Shown in pieces: positions 1 to 5,784 of a stretch of 7,352 nucleotides of DNA. How positions within the stretch are numbered: the stretch's first letter is position 1; every line of letters starts with the position of its first letter. Source of the DNA: an uncultured Porphyromonadaceae bacterium (lineage in GTDB: Bacteria; Bacteroidota; Bacteroidia; Bacteroidales; Muribaculaceae). Location of the stretch: positions 1 to 7,352 of the forward strand of contig USKE01000109.1 in NCBI GenBank assembly GCA_900555165.1, in the 5' to 3' direction. The notes under the pieces are model-generated. The model did no database searches. It saw nothing but the letters and a program-made list of their open reading frames with translations, and was not told where the DNA came from. A program made the translations under genes and the position numbers.

Positions 1-120
1 CTTCTCTCCTTTCCTTTAACGTTGCCGTCTCTGGTTTTCCACTCTTTGGCTGACGTTTCATACTCCGTGAGGAGTCTGAATCGCCGTGCTCGTGAATTGT
101 TCTTGGGTTTGAGATTTTTT

Positions 121-160
121 GACCTGCGTTTCCTCACCTTTCGGTTCGGATGAGCAGGTC
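121..160 (-). other. Stem-loop in rRNA spacer
   Basis: GACCTGC (121-127) pairs with GCAGGTC (154-160). Inside it, TCA (134-136) can pair with TGA (151-153), followed by CC/GG with one bulge. The structure lies between the boxA-like site and the expected 23S start, where rRNA-processing stems and antiterminator structures commonly occur. There is no U-tract, so it does not look like a terminator. Confidence 0.35.
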
Positions 161-173
161 GCTCGTTTGTATT

Positions 174-192
174 CCAATATGTCAATGTGCTC
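174..192 (-). promoter_or_regulatory. boxA-like antitermination sequence in the rRNA spacer
   Basis: On the minus strand, 11 nt beyond the tRNA, the sequence reads GAGCACATTGACATATTGG. It resembles the (T)TCTTTGACATATTGG-type sequence of Bacteroidales rRNA spacers and the boxA of rRNA operons (TGCTCTTTAACA in E. coli), which recruits the Nus antitermination complex. The match is partial: CACATTGACA in place of CTCTTTGACA. The role is inferred. Confidence 0.4.
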
Positions 193-202
193 CTTTTTTG
201 AG

Positions 203-276
203 TGGAGAATAACGGATTCGAACCGTTGACCCCCTGCTTGCAAAGCAGGTGCTCTAGCCAGCTGAGCTAATCCCCC
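203..276 (-). tRNA. tRNA-Ala (anticodon TGC)
   Basis: The minus strand folds into a full cloverleaf of 74 nt. The acceptor stem is GGGGGAT/ATTCTCC with two G-U pairs, and the discriminator is A at 203. The D arm is GCTC...GAGC. The anticodon stem CCTGC/GCAGG encloses the loop TTTGCAA, with the anticodon TGC complementary to plus-strand positions 240-242. The T arm is AACGG/CCGTT with loop TTCGAAT. CCA is not encoded; CTC follows the discriminator. This tRNA-Ala is the one normally found with tRNA-Ile inside Bacteroidales rRNA operons. Here no tRNA-Ile precedes it: the sequence upstream on its strand turns into a protein-coding fragment. Confidence 0.97.
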
Positions 277-958
277 GATCAATAAACGAAGAAGAGGTTC
301 CAAGCGCCGTGAAACTTTTAAAGTTCCATGTCTCGTTTTCCGTGGCCGGGTTGAAGACTGTAAGGCCTGCGGCCACATGCCCCAGATACAGTTTGCCGTC
401 GGCCGAGGCCACGACGGTCCACAGACTGTTGTCGGGCCAGCCCTGAACTGTCGATGTGTTGAAATGCCTGATCTCCCCCGTGGCCGGATCGAGACGGTCA
501 AGGCCCGAAGTGTATGTGCTCACCCATACCTTGCCGTCGGGGGCCGGCGTGGCATCGGTAATGCCGTTGCTGGCCAGTTGTCCCGGCTCGGGACCGTCGC
601 TGTAATGCGTCACCTCGTATGTGTCGCAGTCAAGGCGGTCAAGGCCGTTGCGCTGTGTGCATATCCACAGATAGCGCCCCTGACCGTCGGCGGTCAGACG
701 CTGTATCTCGTCGGCGGCCAGGCCGAGTTCGCCGCGGTCGAACCGCCTGAACGATGTGCCGTCGAAACGGTTCAGCCCCGACTCGGTGGCCAGCCACACA
801 AATCCTTTATTGTCCTGTGCGATGCTGAGCACGTAATTGTTCGAGAGGCCGCTGCCGCTGTCGAAATGCAGCAGCTGCCCTCCGCCACGCGCCGTCATGG
901 CACCCAGCGCCACGGTCACCGCAATTGCCAGCAGATATTTCACTCGTTTCACTCGCAT
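254..958 (-). CDS. Hybrid two-component system sensor/regulator (HTCS), N-terminal fragment
   Basis: Intact HTCS proteins are about 1300-1400 aa: two periplasmic seven-bladed Reg_prop propellers, a Y_Y_Y domain, a membrane segment, histidine kinase, receiver and AraC-type DNA-binding domain. They sense oligosaccharides in the periplasm and activate the adjacent polysaccharide utilization locus. Only about 205-225 genuine residues are present. Residues 1-24 form a signal peptide (MRVKRVKYLLAIAVTVALGA), followed by four Reg_prop-type repeats: GLSNNYVLSIAQDNKGFVWLATES (first 20: GLSNNYVLSIAQDNKGFVWL, residues 38-57), then ADEIQRL..RYLWICT (82-101), NGITDAT..GKVWVSTY (131-149) and NSLWTVV..GKLYLGHV (178-195). 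The frame then runs through the tRNA-Ala gene to a TAG at 254-256, so the last ten codons are tRNA sequence and cannot be native. The change from gene to spacer lies between about 277 and 345, where GC falls and the repeat pattern is lost. No kinase or DNA-binding part is left; as it stands this fragment could not signal. The start at 958 sits four bases from a promoter box. Confidence 0.85.
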   Translation of the reverse strand: MRVKRVKYLLAIAVTVALGAMTARGGGQLLHFDSGSGLSNNYVLSIAQDNKGFVWLATESGLNRFDGTSFRRFDRGELGLAADEIQRLTADGQGRYLWICTQRNGLDRLDCDTYEVTHYSDGPEPGQLASNGITDATPAPDGKVWVSTYTSGLDRLDPATGEIRHFNTSTVQGWPDNSLWTVVASADGKLYLGHVAAGLTVFNPATENETWNFKSFTALGTSSSFIDRGISSAG

Positions 959-962
959 AGTG

Positions 963-994
963 CAAATTTAAGCATTAAAATGACGAAAAACCAA
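963..994 (-). promoter_or_regulatory. Promoter of the HTCS gene (Bacteroidetes type)
   Basis: On the minus strand a TTG (994-992) is followed after 21 nt by TAAATTTG (970-963), matching the Bacteroidetes housekeeping consensus of -33 TTG/TTTG and -7 TAnnTTTG with about 19-21 nt between them. The ATG at 958 begins only four bases after the -7 box, so the predicted transcript would start within about three bases of, or at, the start codon (leaderless or nearly so). The -33 element and spacer overlap one copy of the 15-bp direct repeat at 981-995. Confidence 0.6.
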
Positions 995-995
995 C
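981..995 (+). promoter_or_regulatory. Direct repeat copy 1, candidate regulator-binding site
   Basis: TGACGAAAAACCAAC matches the copy at 1042-1056 at 14 of 15 positions, in the same orientation and 61 bp apart start to start. This copy covers the -33 element and part of the spacer of the leftward HTCS promoter, a position where a bound protein would be expected to block RNA polymerase. Binding of the HTCS AraC-type domain is an inference from location; the repeat itself is directly visible. Confidence 0.5.
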
Positions 996-1041
996 CACAA
1001 AGGCCCCGGGAGGTGTTAATGACCGATTTCACACCCATGAT

Positions 1042-1056
1042 TGACGAAAAAACAAC
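1042..1056 (+). promoter_or_regulatory. Direct repeat copy 2, candidate activator site
   Basis: TGACGAAAAAACAAC is the second copy of the repeat. It ends at 1056, directly against the TTG (-33) of the rightward promoter at 1057-1059. That is the classical location for an activator that contacts RNA polymerase, and fits the expected role of an HTCS in turning on a SusC/SusD operon. Confidence 0.5.
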
Positions 1057-1087
1057 TTGCGCTCTTGTCATCGTATACTTAAATTTG
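1057..1087 (+). promoter_or_regulatory. Promoter of the lipoprotein-susC-susD operon (Bacteroidetes type)
   Basis: TTG (1057-1059) and TAAATTTG (1080-1087) are separated by 20 nt, matching the Bacteroidetes -33/-7 consensus. Transcription would begin at roughly 1090-1094, giving a leader of about 90 nt before the ATG at 1183. The -7 region shares the exact 11-mer CTTAAATTTGC with the divergent HTCS promoter. Confidence 0.65.
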
Positions 1088-1106
1088 CCGGTGAAAACCT
1101 GATACC

Positions 1107-1129
1107 GCCCTGACCGGCCCGGCCGGGGC
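1107..1129 (+). other. GC-rich hairpin in the operon leader
   Basis: GCCC (1107-1110) can pair with GGGC (1126-1129) and CGG (1115-1117) with CCG (1123-1125), closing a five-base loop with a four-base bulge on the 5' side. An alternative fold pairs CCGG at 1114-1117 with CCGG at 1123-1126. It is a GC-only island within an otherwise AT-rich 5' leader, beginning about 15 nt into the predicted transcript. No U-tract follows, so it is not a simple terminator. Any regulatory role is unproven. Confidence 0.3.
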
Positions 1130-1182
1130 ACCCTGTTGAATCTGATATCATAATTCTTTTATCCTTAAAATTCATACCACAC

Positions 1183-2686
1183 ATGCGAATCCCATTGTTA
1201 GCCTTCGGTCTGTCGCTCGCCATCTGCCTGGGCGGGTGCAGTGACGACAACGACCGGTGGGAGACCGTCGACGGCAAGTCGCCCGAACTCAACCTCGAGT
1301 CGACACTTATGGCCGCCAGCACGGGCTCATCCTTTACCATCAAAGGCACGGTGGCCGACGCCGACGGTATCGCCGACATCACCCTGCGGTGTCCCGGACT
1401 CTACCTCGACAAGACCATCGACATCATCGCCATCTACGGCGAACCCCTCAAGACCTACAACCTCGAATACACCGTACCCGTCGACGCCAAAGAGGCAGGC
1501 GACCTTTTCGAGATTGAAATCACGGTGCATGACGTGGCCGGACAGAGCGTGACCCGCACCGTCACCGTCGACCTCAACGGCGACACCGAGGCGCCCGTCT
1601 TCGCAGTGGCTCCCCCCGCACAGGCTCTGGTGGTGCTTACCGACAAGGCCATATTCCAGCTCGGGTTCACCGTCAAGGATAACGGCGCCCTGGCATCGGT
1701 CAAGGTCGACATACCCGAAATCGACTGGCACGACGAAGTCACCGCATTCGACCCCGAGGGGGAATGTGTATATGCCCGCGACATCGAGCTCCCCGCCGCA
1801 ACCGCCGAATACACCATGACCGTCACCGCCACCGACTCGTGGAACAACTCGGTCACCGCCACATCGGCCGTCACGGTAGGCGACCCCCCCGACTATCCGC
1901 GCATGTGGCTCGCCGATGTCAAGACCGCCGCCGAACTCAACAGCGACGTAATGGGCGTGCCCATGCTCATCGACCGCACCGAGGCCTATAAATACGAGGC
2001 CCGCTATTACAACGAGAAGGCCGGCACGGAGATATTCTTCCTGCCCCAGCGCAACGACTTCAATCCCGTGCGTTTCGGCATCGACCCCGACGACGTGACA
2101 CGCCTCTGCGACGACCCCGCCAAATCGCGCCCCTTCGTGCTTGACCAGGCAGGCGTCTACTACCGTTTCACACTCGACCTGCTCACAAAGAGCTACACCC
2201 TCGACACCTATACCGTGGCCGAGGCCGTCGACCCCGTGCCGCATGAGTTCGGCTCGATGACGATGGACTTCCATCAGGACGGCTCGGAGTTCGTGGAATT
2301 CTGGTTCGGCTACACTACCGACGGACCCACGGCCGTGTCGCGTTTCGTGCAGGATCCCGCCAACCCCCACCGCTACTGGCTCCCCCCGCCCCCCCCCCTC
2401 CACGCCACACAGCCTCGCCGAGCCTATCCAGCTCAAGGCCGGACGCCACTCGGGTTTCATCATCCACAACTATCACTCTGACGGCTGGTGGAACTACTGC
2501 ACCTGGCGCGCCGACGACGAGCAGGATCCCGAGACCGTGGACTATTACGGCAACTATACCAACCCCGAATGGCACGGCAAGCGCGGCGACGACAAGTGGT
2601 TCAAGCCCGCAATCCCCGCCGACGGCCGCTACCAGCTTTATTTTGACGCGCACCTGGGCCGCGCCCGCATCGTTCCCGTCAACTAA
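1183..2686 (+). CDS. Surface lipoprotein with Ig-like domains and SusE/F-like C-terminal part; frameshifted at a C tract
   Basis: This is a putative outer-membrane glycan-binding lipoprotein, the first gene of the SusC/SusD operon. The lipobox LGGC places the lipidated Cys at residue 19. It is followed by SDDND, resembling the acidic surface-export signal of Bacteroidetes lipoproteins, so the protein is probably on the cell surface. Residues about 35-132 (with DADGIADI and HDVAGQSVTRTVTV) and about 136-232 look like two Ig-like beta-sandwich domains. From about 238 on, a tryptophan- and tyrosine-rich part resembles SusE/SusF-type starch- or glycan-binding modules, but I cannot name a family.

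The initial frame fails at ten C residues (2389-2398) and ends at 2481 with an unrelated tail (432 aa). The adjacent frame continues without stops from the tract to TAA at 2684-2686 (HSLAEPIQLK..WWNYCTW..GRYQLYFD..RIVPVN). With nine C the whole gene would encode exactly 500 aa. The tract makes a five-proline run inside an otherwise folded-looking domain. It may be a sequencing error, a mutation or slipped-strand phase variation. Confidence 0.8.
2389..2398 (+). repeat. Poly-C tract (10 C) at the frameshift
   Basis: Ten C follow CCCCCCG, so 2382-2398 is sixteen C interrupted by one G. The reading frame of the lipoprotein breaks here: upstream codons begin at positions of one phase, and the intact downstream coding sequence needs one nucleotide fewer (or two more). 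Such tracts slip readily during replication and are also a frequent site of sequencing error. Confidence 0.9.
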
Positions 2687-2733
2687 GAGGCTGTGTAAAA
2701 ATAAATGTTAACGTTCCATTTTTAAACAGCCTC
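2687..2733 (+). repeat. 47-bp near-perfect inverted repeat between lipoprotein gene and susC
   Basis: GAGGCTGT (2687-2694) pairs with ACAGCCTC (2726-2733), then after one G/A mismatch TAAAAAT (2696-2702) pairs with ATTTTTA (2718-2724). This gives a 15-bp stem with one mismatch and a 15-nt loop containing GTTAAC. It starts on the base right after the lipoprotein stop codon and ends 19 bases before the susC ATG. No T-run follows the stem, so it is not a canonical intrinsic terminator. It may act as a partial terminator, RNA-processing or stability hairpin setting the lipoprotein:SusC ratio. The outer arm GAGGCTGT..AAAA also resembles the ends of some insertion sequences of Bacteroidetes, so a tiny mobile-element remnant is an alternative. 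Confidence 0.75.
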
Positions 2734-2752
2734 ATCCTTGAATCCATCACCA

Positions 2753-5700
2753 ATGAAACAGTTCATAATCTCATTATGCCTCTGTCTGGCGGCCTTCGGC
2801 GCATACGCCCAGATACAGGTCAGCGGAACAGTCGTCGACCAGGATGGCGAACCGCTCATCGGCGCAAGCGTGCTGGCCGGCAAGTCGACCGGTGTGACCA
2901 CCGACATCGACGGCCACTACACCATACAGGCCGATCCCAAAGGCTCGCTCACATTCTCGTATGTGGGCTGCGAGCCGCAGAAAATCAGTGTCGACGGCCG
3001 CAAGACCATCGACGTAATCCTCAAGTCGAGCATGAACGCCCTCGACGAGGTGGTTGTCGTGGGCTACGGCGCCGTCAAGAAAAGCGACCTCACCAGCTCG
3101 ATCTCGACCGTCAAGGGCGAGAAGATCACCGAAGTCACCACCGGCAACCCCATGGACGCCCTCCAGGGCAAGGTGAACGGCGTGCAGATTTCGTCGGGCG
3201 GCGGCCCGGGCACTGCCCCAAAGGTCATCATCCGCGGTATCACCACGGTCAACGGCAACTCGCCGCTCTATGTGGTCGACGGCATTCCCATCGGCACCGA
3301 CATAAACTTCCTCAACACCGGCGACATCGAGTCGATGGAGGTGCTCAAAGACGCCTCGTCGAGCGCCATCTACGGTACACGCGGATCTAACGGCGTGATC
3401 CTGGTGACCACAAAGAAAGGCTCGGAGGGTAAGACCCGTTTCACTTTCGCCGGGTCGGTAGGTTTCCAGACCCTGAAAAAGCCCTCTATCGCCGGAGCCG
3501 GCGAGTATGAGCAGGCCTACAAGGCACGCTATACCAACGACGGCCGCCAGCCCATGTGGAACAGCCCCATGTCGGGATATACCGACGCCGACGGCACCGA
3601 CTGGTGGGACCAGGTAATCAACAAGACCGCCCTGGTGCAGAACTACCAGCTCTCGGCCTCGGGTGGCACGCAGAATTACACCTACAACCTCAGCGTGGGC
3701 TATTTCCGCAACGAGTCGCAGTATGACTACGGCTACTGGGACAAGCTCAACATCCGTCTCAACACCGAGTACAAGTTCAACAAATATGTGTCGGCCGGCC
3801 TCGACCTGGCGCCGCGCACCGAGAGCTGGGACGACACCCCCGGTCTCTTCGGCTCGATCATCGCCATGGACCCCACCACTCCGATCTACCGCCCCGAAAG
3901 CGAATGGGACCAGAACCCTCTGAACAACTTCCAGCGCAGCTACAACAACACCGTGCACAACCCTGCGGCCAACGTGGCACGCTCGAACGCCCACTCGCGT
4001 GAGTTCGGCATCTTCCTCACCCCCTACCTCAGCATCACCCCGATCGACGGCCTGGTGTTCCGCACCCAGTTCGGTTTCAACGGCCGTTTCCGCCGCACCG
4101 ACGACTTCTCGCCCAAGTTCTCGATGGATCCCCTTGAGCAGAACGTCACCAACAAGGCCAGCCGCAAGATGACCCAGGCCACCGACTGGAACTGGACCAA
4201 CACTCTGAGCTACATCCGCACCTTTGCCAAAAAGCACAACCTCACCGCCATGGTAGGTTTCACCGCCGAGCGTTTCGCCGACTATGACGTTTACGGCTCG
4301 CGCGAGGCAATCCCCAGCAACAACCCCAACCTGCACGAAGTGCACGCCGGCACGCTCAACCAGAACTCTGACGGCAACACCTCATACAACTCGCTGCTCT
4401 CATATCTGGGCCGCGTGATGTATAACTTCGACGGACGCTACTACATCACCGCCTCGGTACGTGTCGACGGCTCGTCGAAATTCGCCAAGGGTAACAAATA
4501 CGCCACCTTCCCCTCGGTCAGCGGCGCATGGCGCATCAGCAACGAACCCTTCATGCGCGAGCAGGATCTGATCGACAACCTGAAACTGCGTCTGGGCTGG
4601 GGCCGCGTCGGCAACCAGAACATCAACTCGTCGGCCTACCTGACACTGCTCGACACCCGCGACGTGGTAATCGGCGGCGTGCGCGTGCCCGGCACATCGA
4701 TCTCGTCGGTCGGCAACAACAAACTGCGCTGGGAGACGGTAGAAGACTTCGACTTCGGCGTTGACCTGAGCATGCTCAACTCGCGTCTCGACCTCACCTT
4801 CGACGTCTACCGCAAGAAATCGCACGACATGCTCTACGAGAAAGAGAACATCCTCGCCCTGGGCTATCCCAACTGGAACGGCGCCGTGACCATGAACATC
4901 GGCAAGATGCAGGCCACAGGCTGGGAACTCTCGGTGAACTGGAAAGACCGCGCCGGCGAGCTCGGCTATTCGGCCGGCGTGAACCTCTCGGGCGTGCGCA
5001 ACAAGGCCATCAAGCTCAGCGGCGACGGCCCCATCCTCTCGTCTGACTTCCACATGGACAAGATCGTGCGCAACGAAGACGGCGCCGAGGTAAGCCGTTT
5101 CTACGGTTTCGTGGCCGACGGCCTCTTCCAGAACTGGACCGACGTCTATGCCCATACCGACGAGCACGGCAACCTCATACAGCCCAACGCACGGCCCGGC
5201 GACATCCGTTTCCTCGACCTGAACAACAACGGCGAGCTCGACGACGGCGACAAGACATACATCGGCCGCGGCTACCCCAAGCTGATGCTCGGTTTCAACA
5301 TCGCCCTCAACTGGCGTGACTGGGACTTCTCGACCAACTTCTACGGCACCTTCGGCAACGACATCTACAACACCTCGCGCGAGCGCTATTCGGGTGCCGG
5401 CGGCGAGAACTTCATGGGCGGCGTCATCGACAAGGCCTGGCACGGCGAGGGCACCTCTAACGACATTCCGCGCCTGTCGGTCAACGACCTCAACCAGAAC
5501 TACAACCGCGTGTCAAGTTTCTATGTCGAAGACGGCTCGTACCTGCGCTGCAAGATGATGCAGGTGGGCTACACCCTCCCCAAAAAGCTCATGCGCGGCA
5601 CTTCGCTCAGGCTTTATGTCTCGGCACAGAACCTCTTCACAATCACCAAATACTCGGGCATGGACCCCGAGCGTCCGCAGAACGACGGCGGCGCAATCGC

Positions 5701-5770
5701 CACCGGCATCGACTGGACCTCATATCCCAACCCCCGCACATTCCTCTTTGGTGTAGACTTTAAATTCTGA
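2753..5770 (+). CDS. SusC-type TonB-dependent outer-membrane glycan transporter
   Basis: This is a 22-strand-type outer-membrane porin of the SusC/RagA family that imports oligosaccharides using TonB energy, with a SusD lid. The product is 1005 aa, a normal length, and appears intact. I chose the ATG at 2753 over an in-frame TTG at 2738 because it begins a clean signal peptide (MKQFIISLCLCLAAFGAYA, cleavage before Q20). Residues about 20-95 are the carboxypeptidase D regulatory-like domain (QVSGTVVDQDGEPLIGASV). The SusC-type TonB-box region LDEVVVVGYG is at 97-106. The plug domain includes LYVVDGIPIG and the family signature SAIYGTRGSNGVILVTTKKG at 204-223. The remainder is the beta-barrel, ending NPRTFLFGVDFKF with the terminal Phe expected for barrel assembly. 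There is no extra STN domain, so no sign of anti-sigma-factor signalling; regulation would be through the HTCS. The gene lies 14 bp upstream of the SusD gene. The substrate cannot be deduced. Confidence 0.97.
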   Translation: MKQFIISLCLCLAAFGAYAQIQVSGTVVDQDGEPLIGASVLAGKSTGVTTDIDGHYTIQADPKGSLTFSYVGCEPQKISVDGRKTIDVILKSSMNALDEVVVVGYGAVKKSDLTSSISTVKGEKITEVTTGNPMDALQGKVNGVQISSGGGPGTAPKVIIRGITTVNGNSPLYVVDGIPIGTDINFLNTGDIESMEVLKDASSSAIYGTRGSNGVILVTTKKGSEGKTRFTFAGSVGFQTLKKPSIAGAGEYEQAYKARYTNDGRQPMWNSPMSGYTDADGTDWWDQVINKTALVQNYQLSASGGTQNYTYNLSVGYFRNESQYDYGYWDKLNIRLNTEYKFNKYVSAGLDLAPRTESWDDTPGLFGSIIAMDPTTPIYRPESEWDQNPLNNFQRSYNNTVHNPAANVARSNAHSREFGIFLTPYLSITPIDGLVFRTQFGFNGRFRRTDDFSPKFSMDPLEQNVTNKASRKMTQATDWNWTNTLSYIRTFAKKHNLTAMVGFTAERFADYDVYGSREAIPSNNPNLHEVHAGTLNQNSDGNTSYNSLLSYLGRVMYNFDGRYYITASVRVDGSSKFAKGNKYATFPSVSGAWRISNEPFMREQDLIDNLKLRLGWGRVGNQNINSSAYLTLLDTRDVVIGGVRVPGTSISSVGNNKLRWETVEDFDFGVDLSMLNSRLDLTFDVYRKKSHDMLYEKENILALGYPNWNGAVTMNIGKMQATGWELSVNWKDRAGELGYSAGVNLSGVRNKAIKLSGDGPILSSDFHMDKIVRNEDGAEVSRFYGFVADGLFQNWTDVYAHTDEHGNLIQPNARPGDIRFLDLNNNGELDDGDKTYIGRGYPKLMLGFNIALNWRDWDFSTNFYGTFGNDIYNTSRERYSGAGGENFMGGVIDKAWHGEGTSNDIPRLSVNDLNQNYNRVSSFYVEDGSYLRCKMMQVGYTLPKKLMRGTSLRLYVSAQNLFTITKYSGMDPERPQNDGGAIATGIDWTSYPNPRTFLFGVDFKF

Positions 5771-5784
5771 TACGGAAAATCATT

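Larger units (their letters stand above)
1..202 (-). other. 16S-23S rRNA internal transcribed spacer, 23S-proximal part
   Basis: This stretch holds no convincing protein gene. Read on the minus strand it follows a tRNA-Ala(TGC), has a boxA-like sequence soon after the tRNA, and ends with AAAGGAAAGGAGAGAAG, which resembles the run-up to the 5' end of Bacteroidales 23S rRNA. In Bacteroidales the usual order is 16S, tRNA-Ile, tRNA-Ala, spacer, 23S, so the 23S gene is expected just beyond the left edge. Two small hairpins are visible: 121-160 (GACCTGC/GCAGGTC with an inner, bulged extension) and 62-75 (ACTCC-GTGA-GGAGT as read on the plus strand). These could be processing structures. The identification rests on context and on general resemblance, not on an alignment. 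Confidence 0.75.

Noticed and set aside
58..501. Minus-strand frame (147 codons) running through the tRNA-Ala
   Set aside because: Its middle is translated tRNA (GGLAQLARAPALQAGG), a well-known type of spurious protein prediction.
377..1102. Plus-strand open frame (241 codons) opposite the HTCS fragment
   Set aside because: It is antisense to convincing Reg_prop repeats and extends through the divergent promoter region; the translation has no recognisable features.
2382..2398. Programmed ribosomal frameshifting at the C tract
   Set aside because: No recognised slippery-heptamer context or dedicated downstream stimulatory structure is evident, and neither the family nor its role suggests it. 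Homopolymer length error or phase variation explains the data more simply.
1327..2469. Minus-strand open frame (380 codons) opposite the lipoprotein gene
   Set aside because: Antisense shadow; low-complexity V/G/H-rich translation with no family resemblance.
2687..2733. Canonical Rho-independent terminator after the lipoprotein gene
   Set aside because: There is a strong stem, but the sequence after it (ATCCTTGAATCC) has no T-tract, and the genes on both sides form a typical co-transcribed set.
2738..2752. TTG start five codons upstream of the chosen susC ATG
   Set aside because: The added residues MNPSP would precede a complete signal peptide that starts naturally at the ATG at 2753; part of the gap is also occupied by the inverted repeat ending at 2733.
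2774..4345. Long minus-strand open frame (523 codons) opposite susC
   Set aside because: It lies wholly antisense to a clearly recognisable SusC. Such frames arise because GC-rich codons (GAC, GCC, AAC) rarely give stops on the opposite strand. The translation shows no recognisable domain.
4400..5443. Minus-strand open frame (347 codons) opposite the 3' half of susC
   Set aside because: Same codon-bias shadow of the SusC reading frame; no signal, domain or promoter support.
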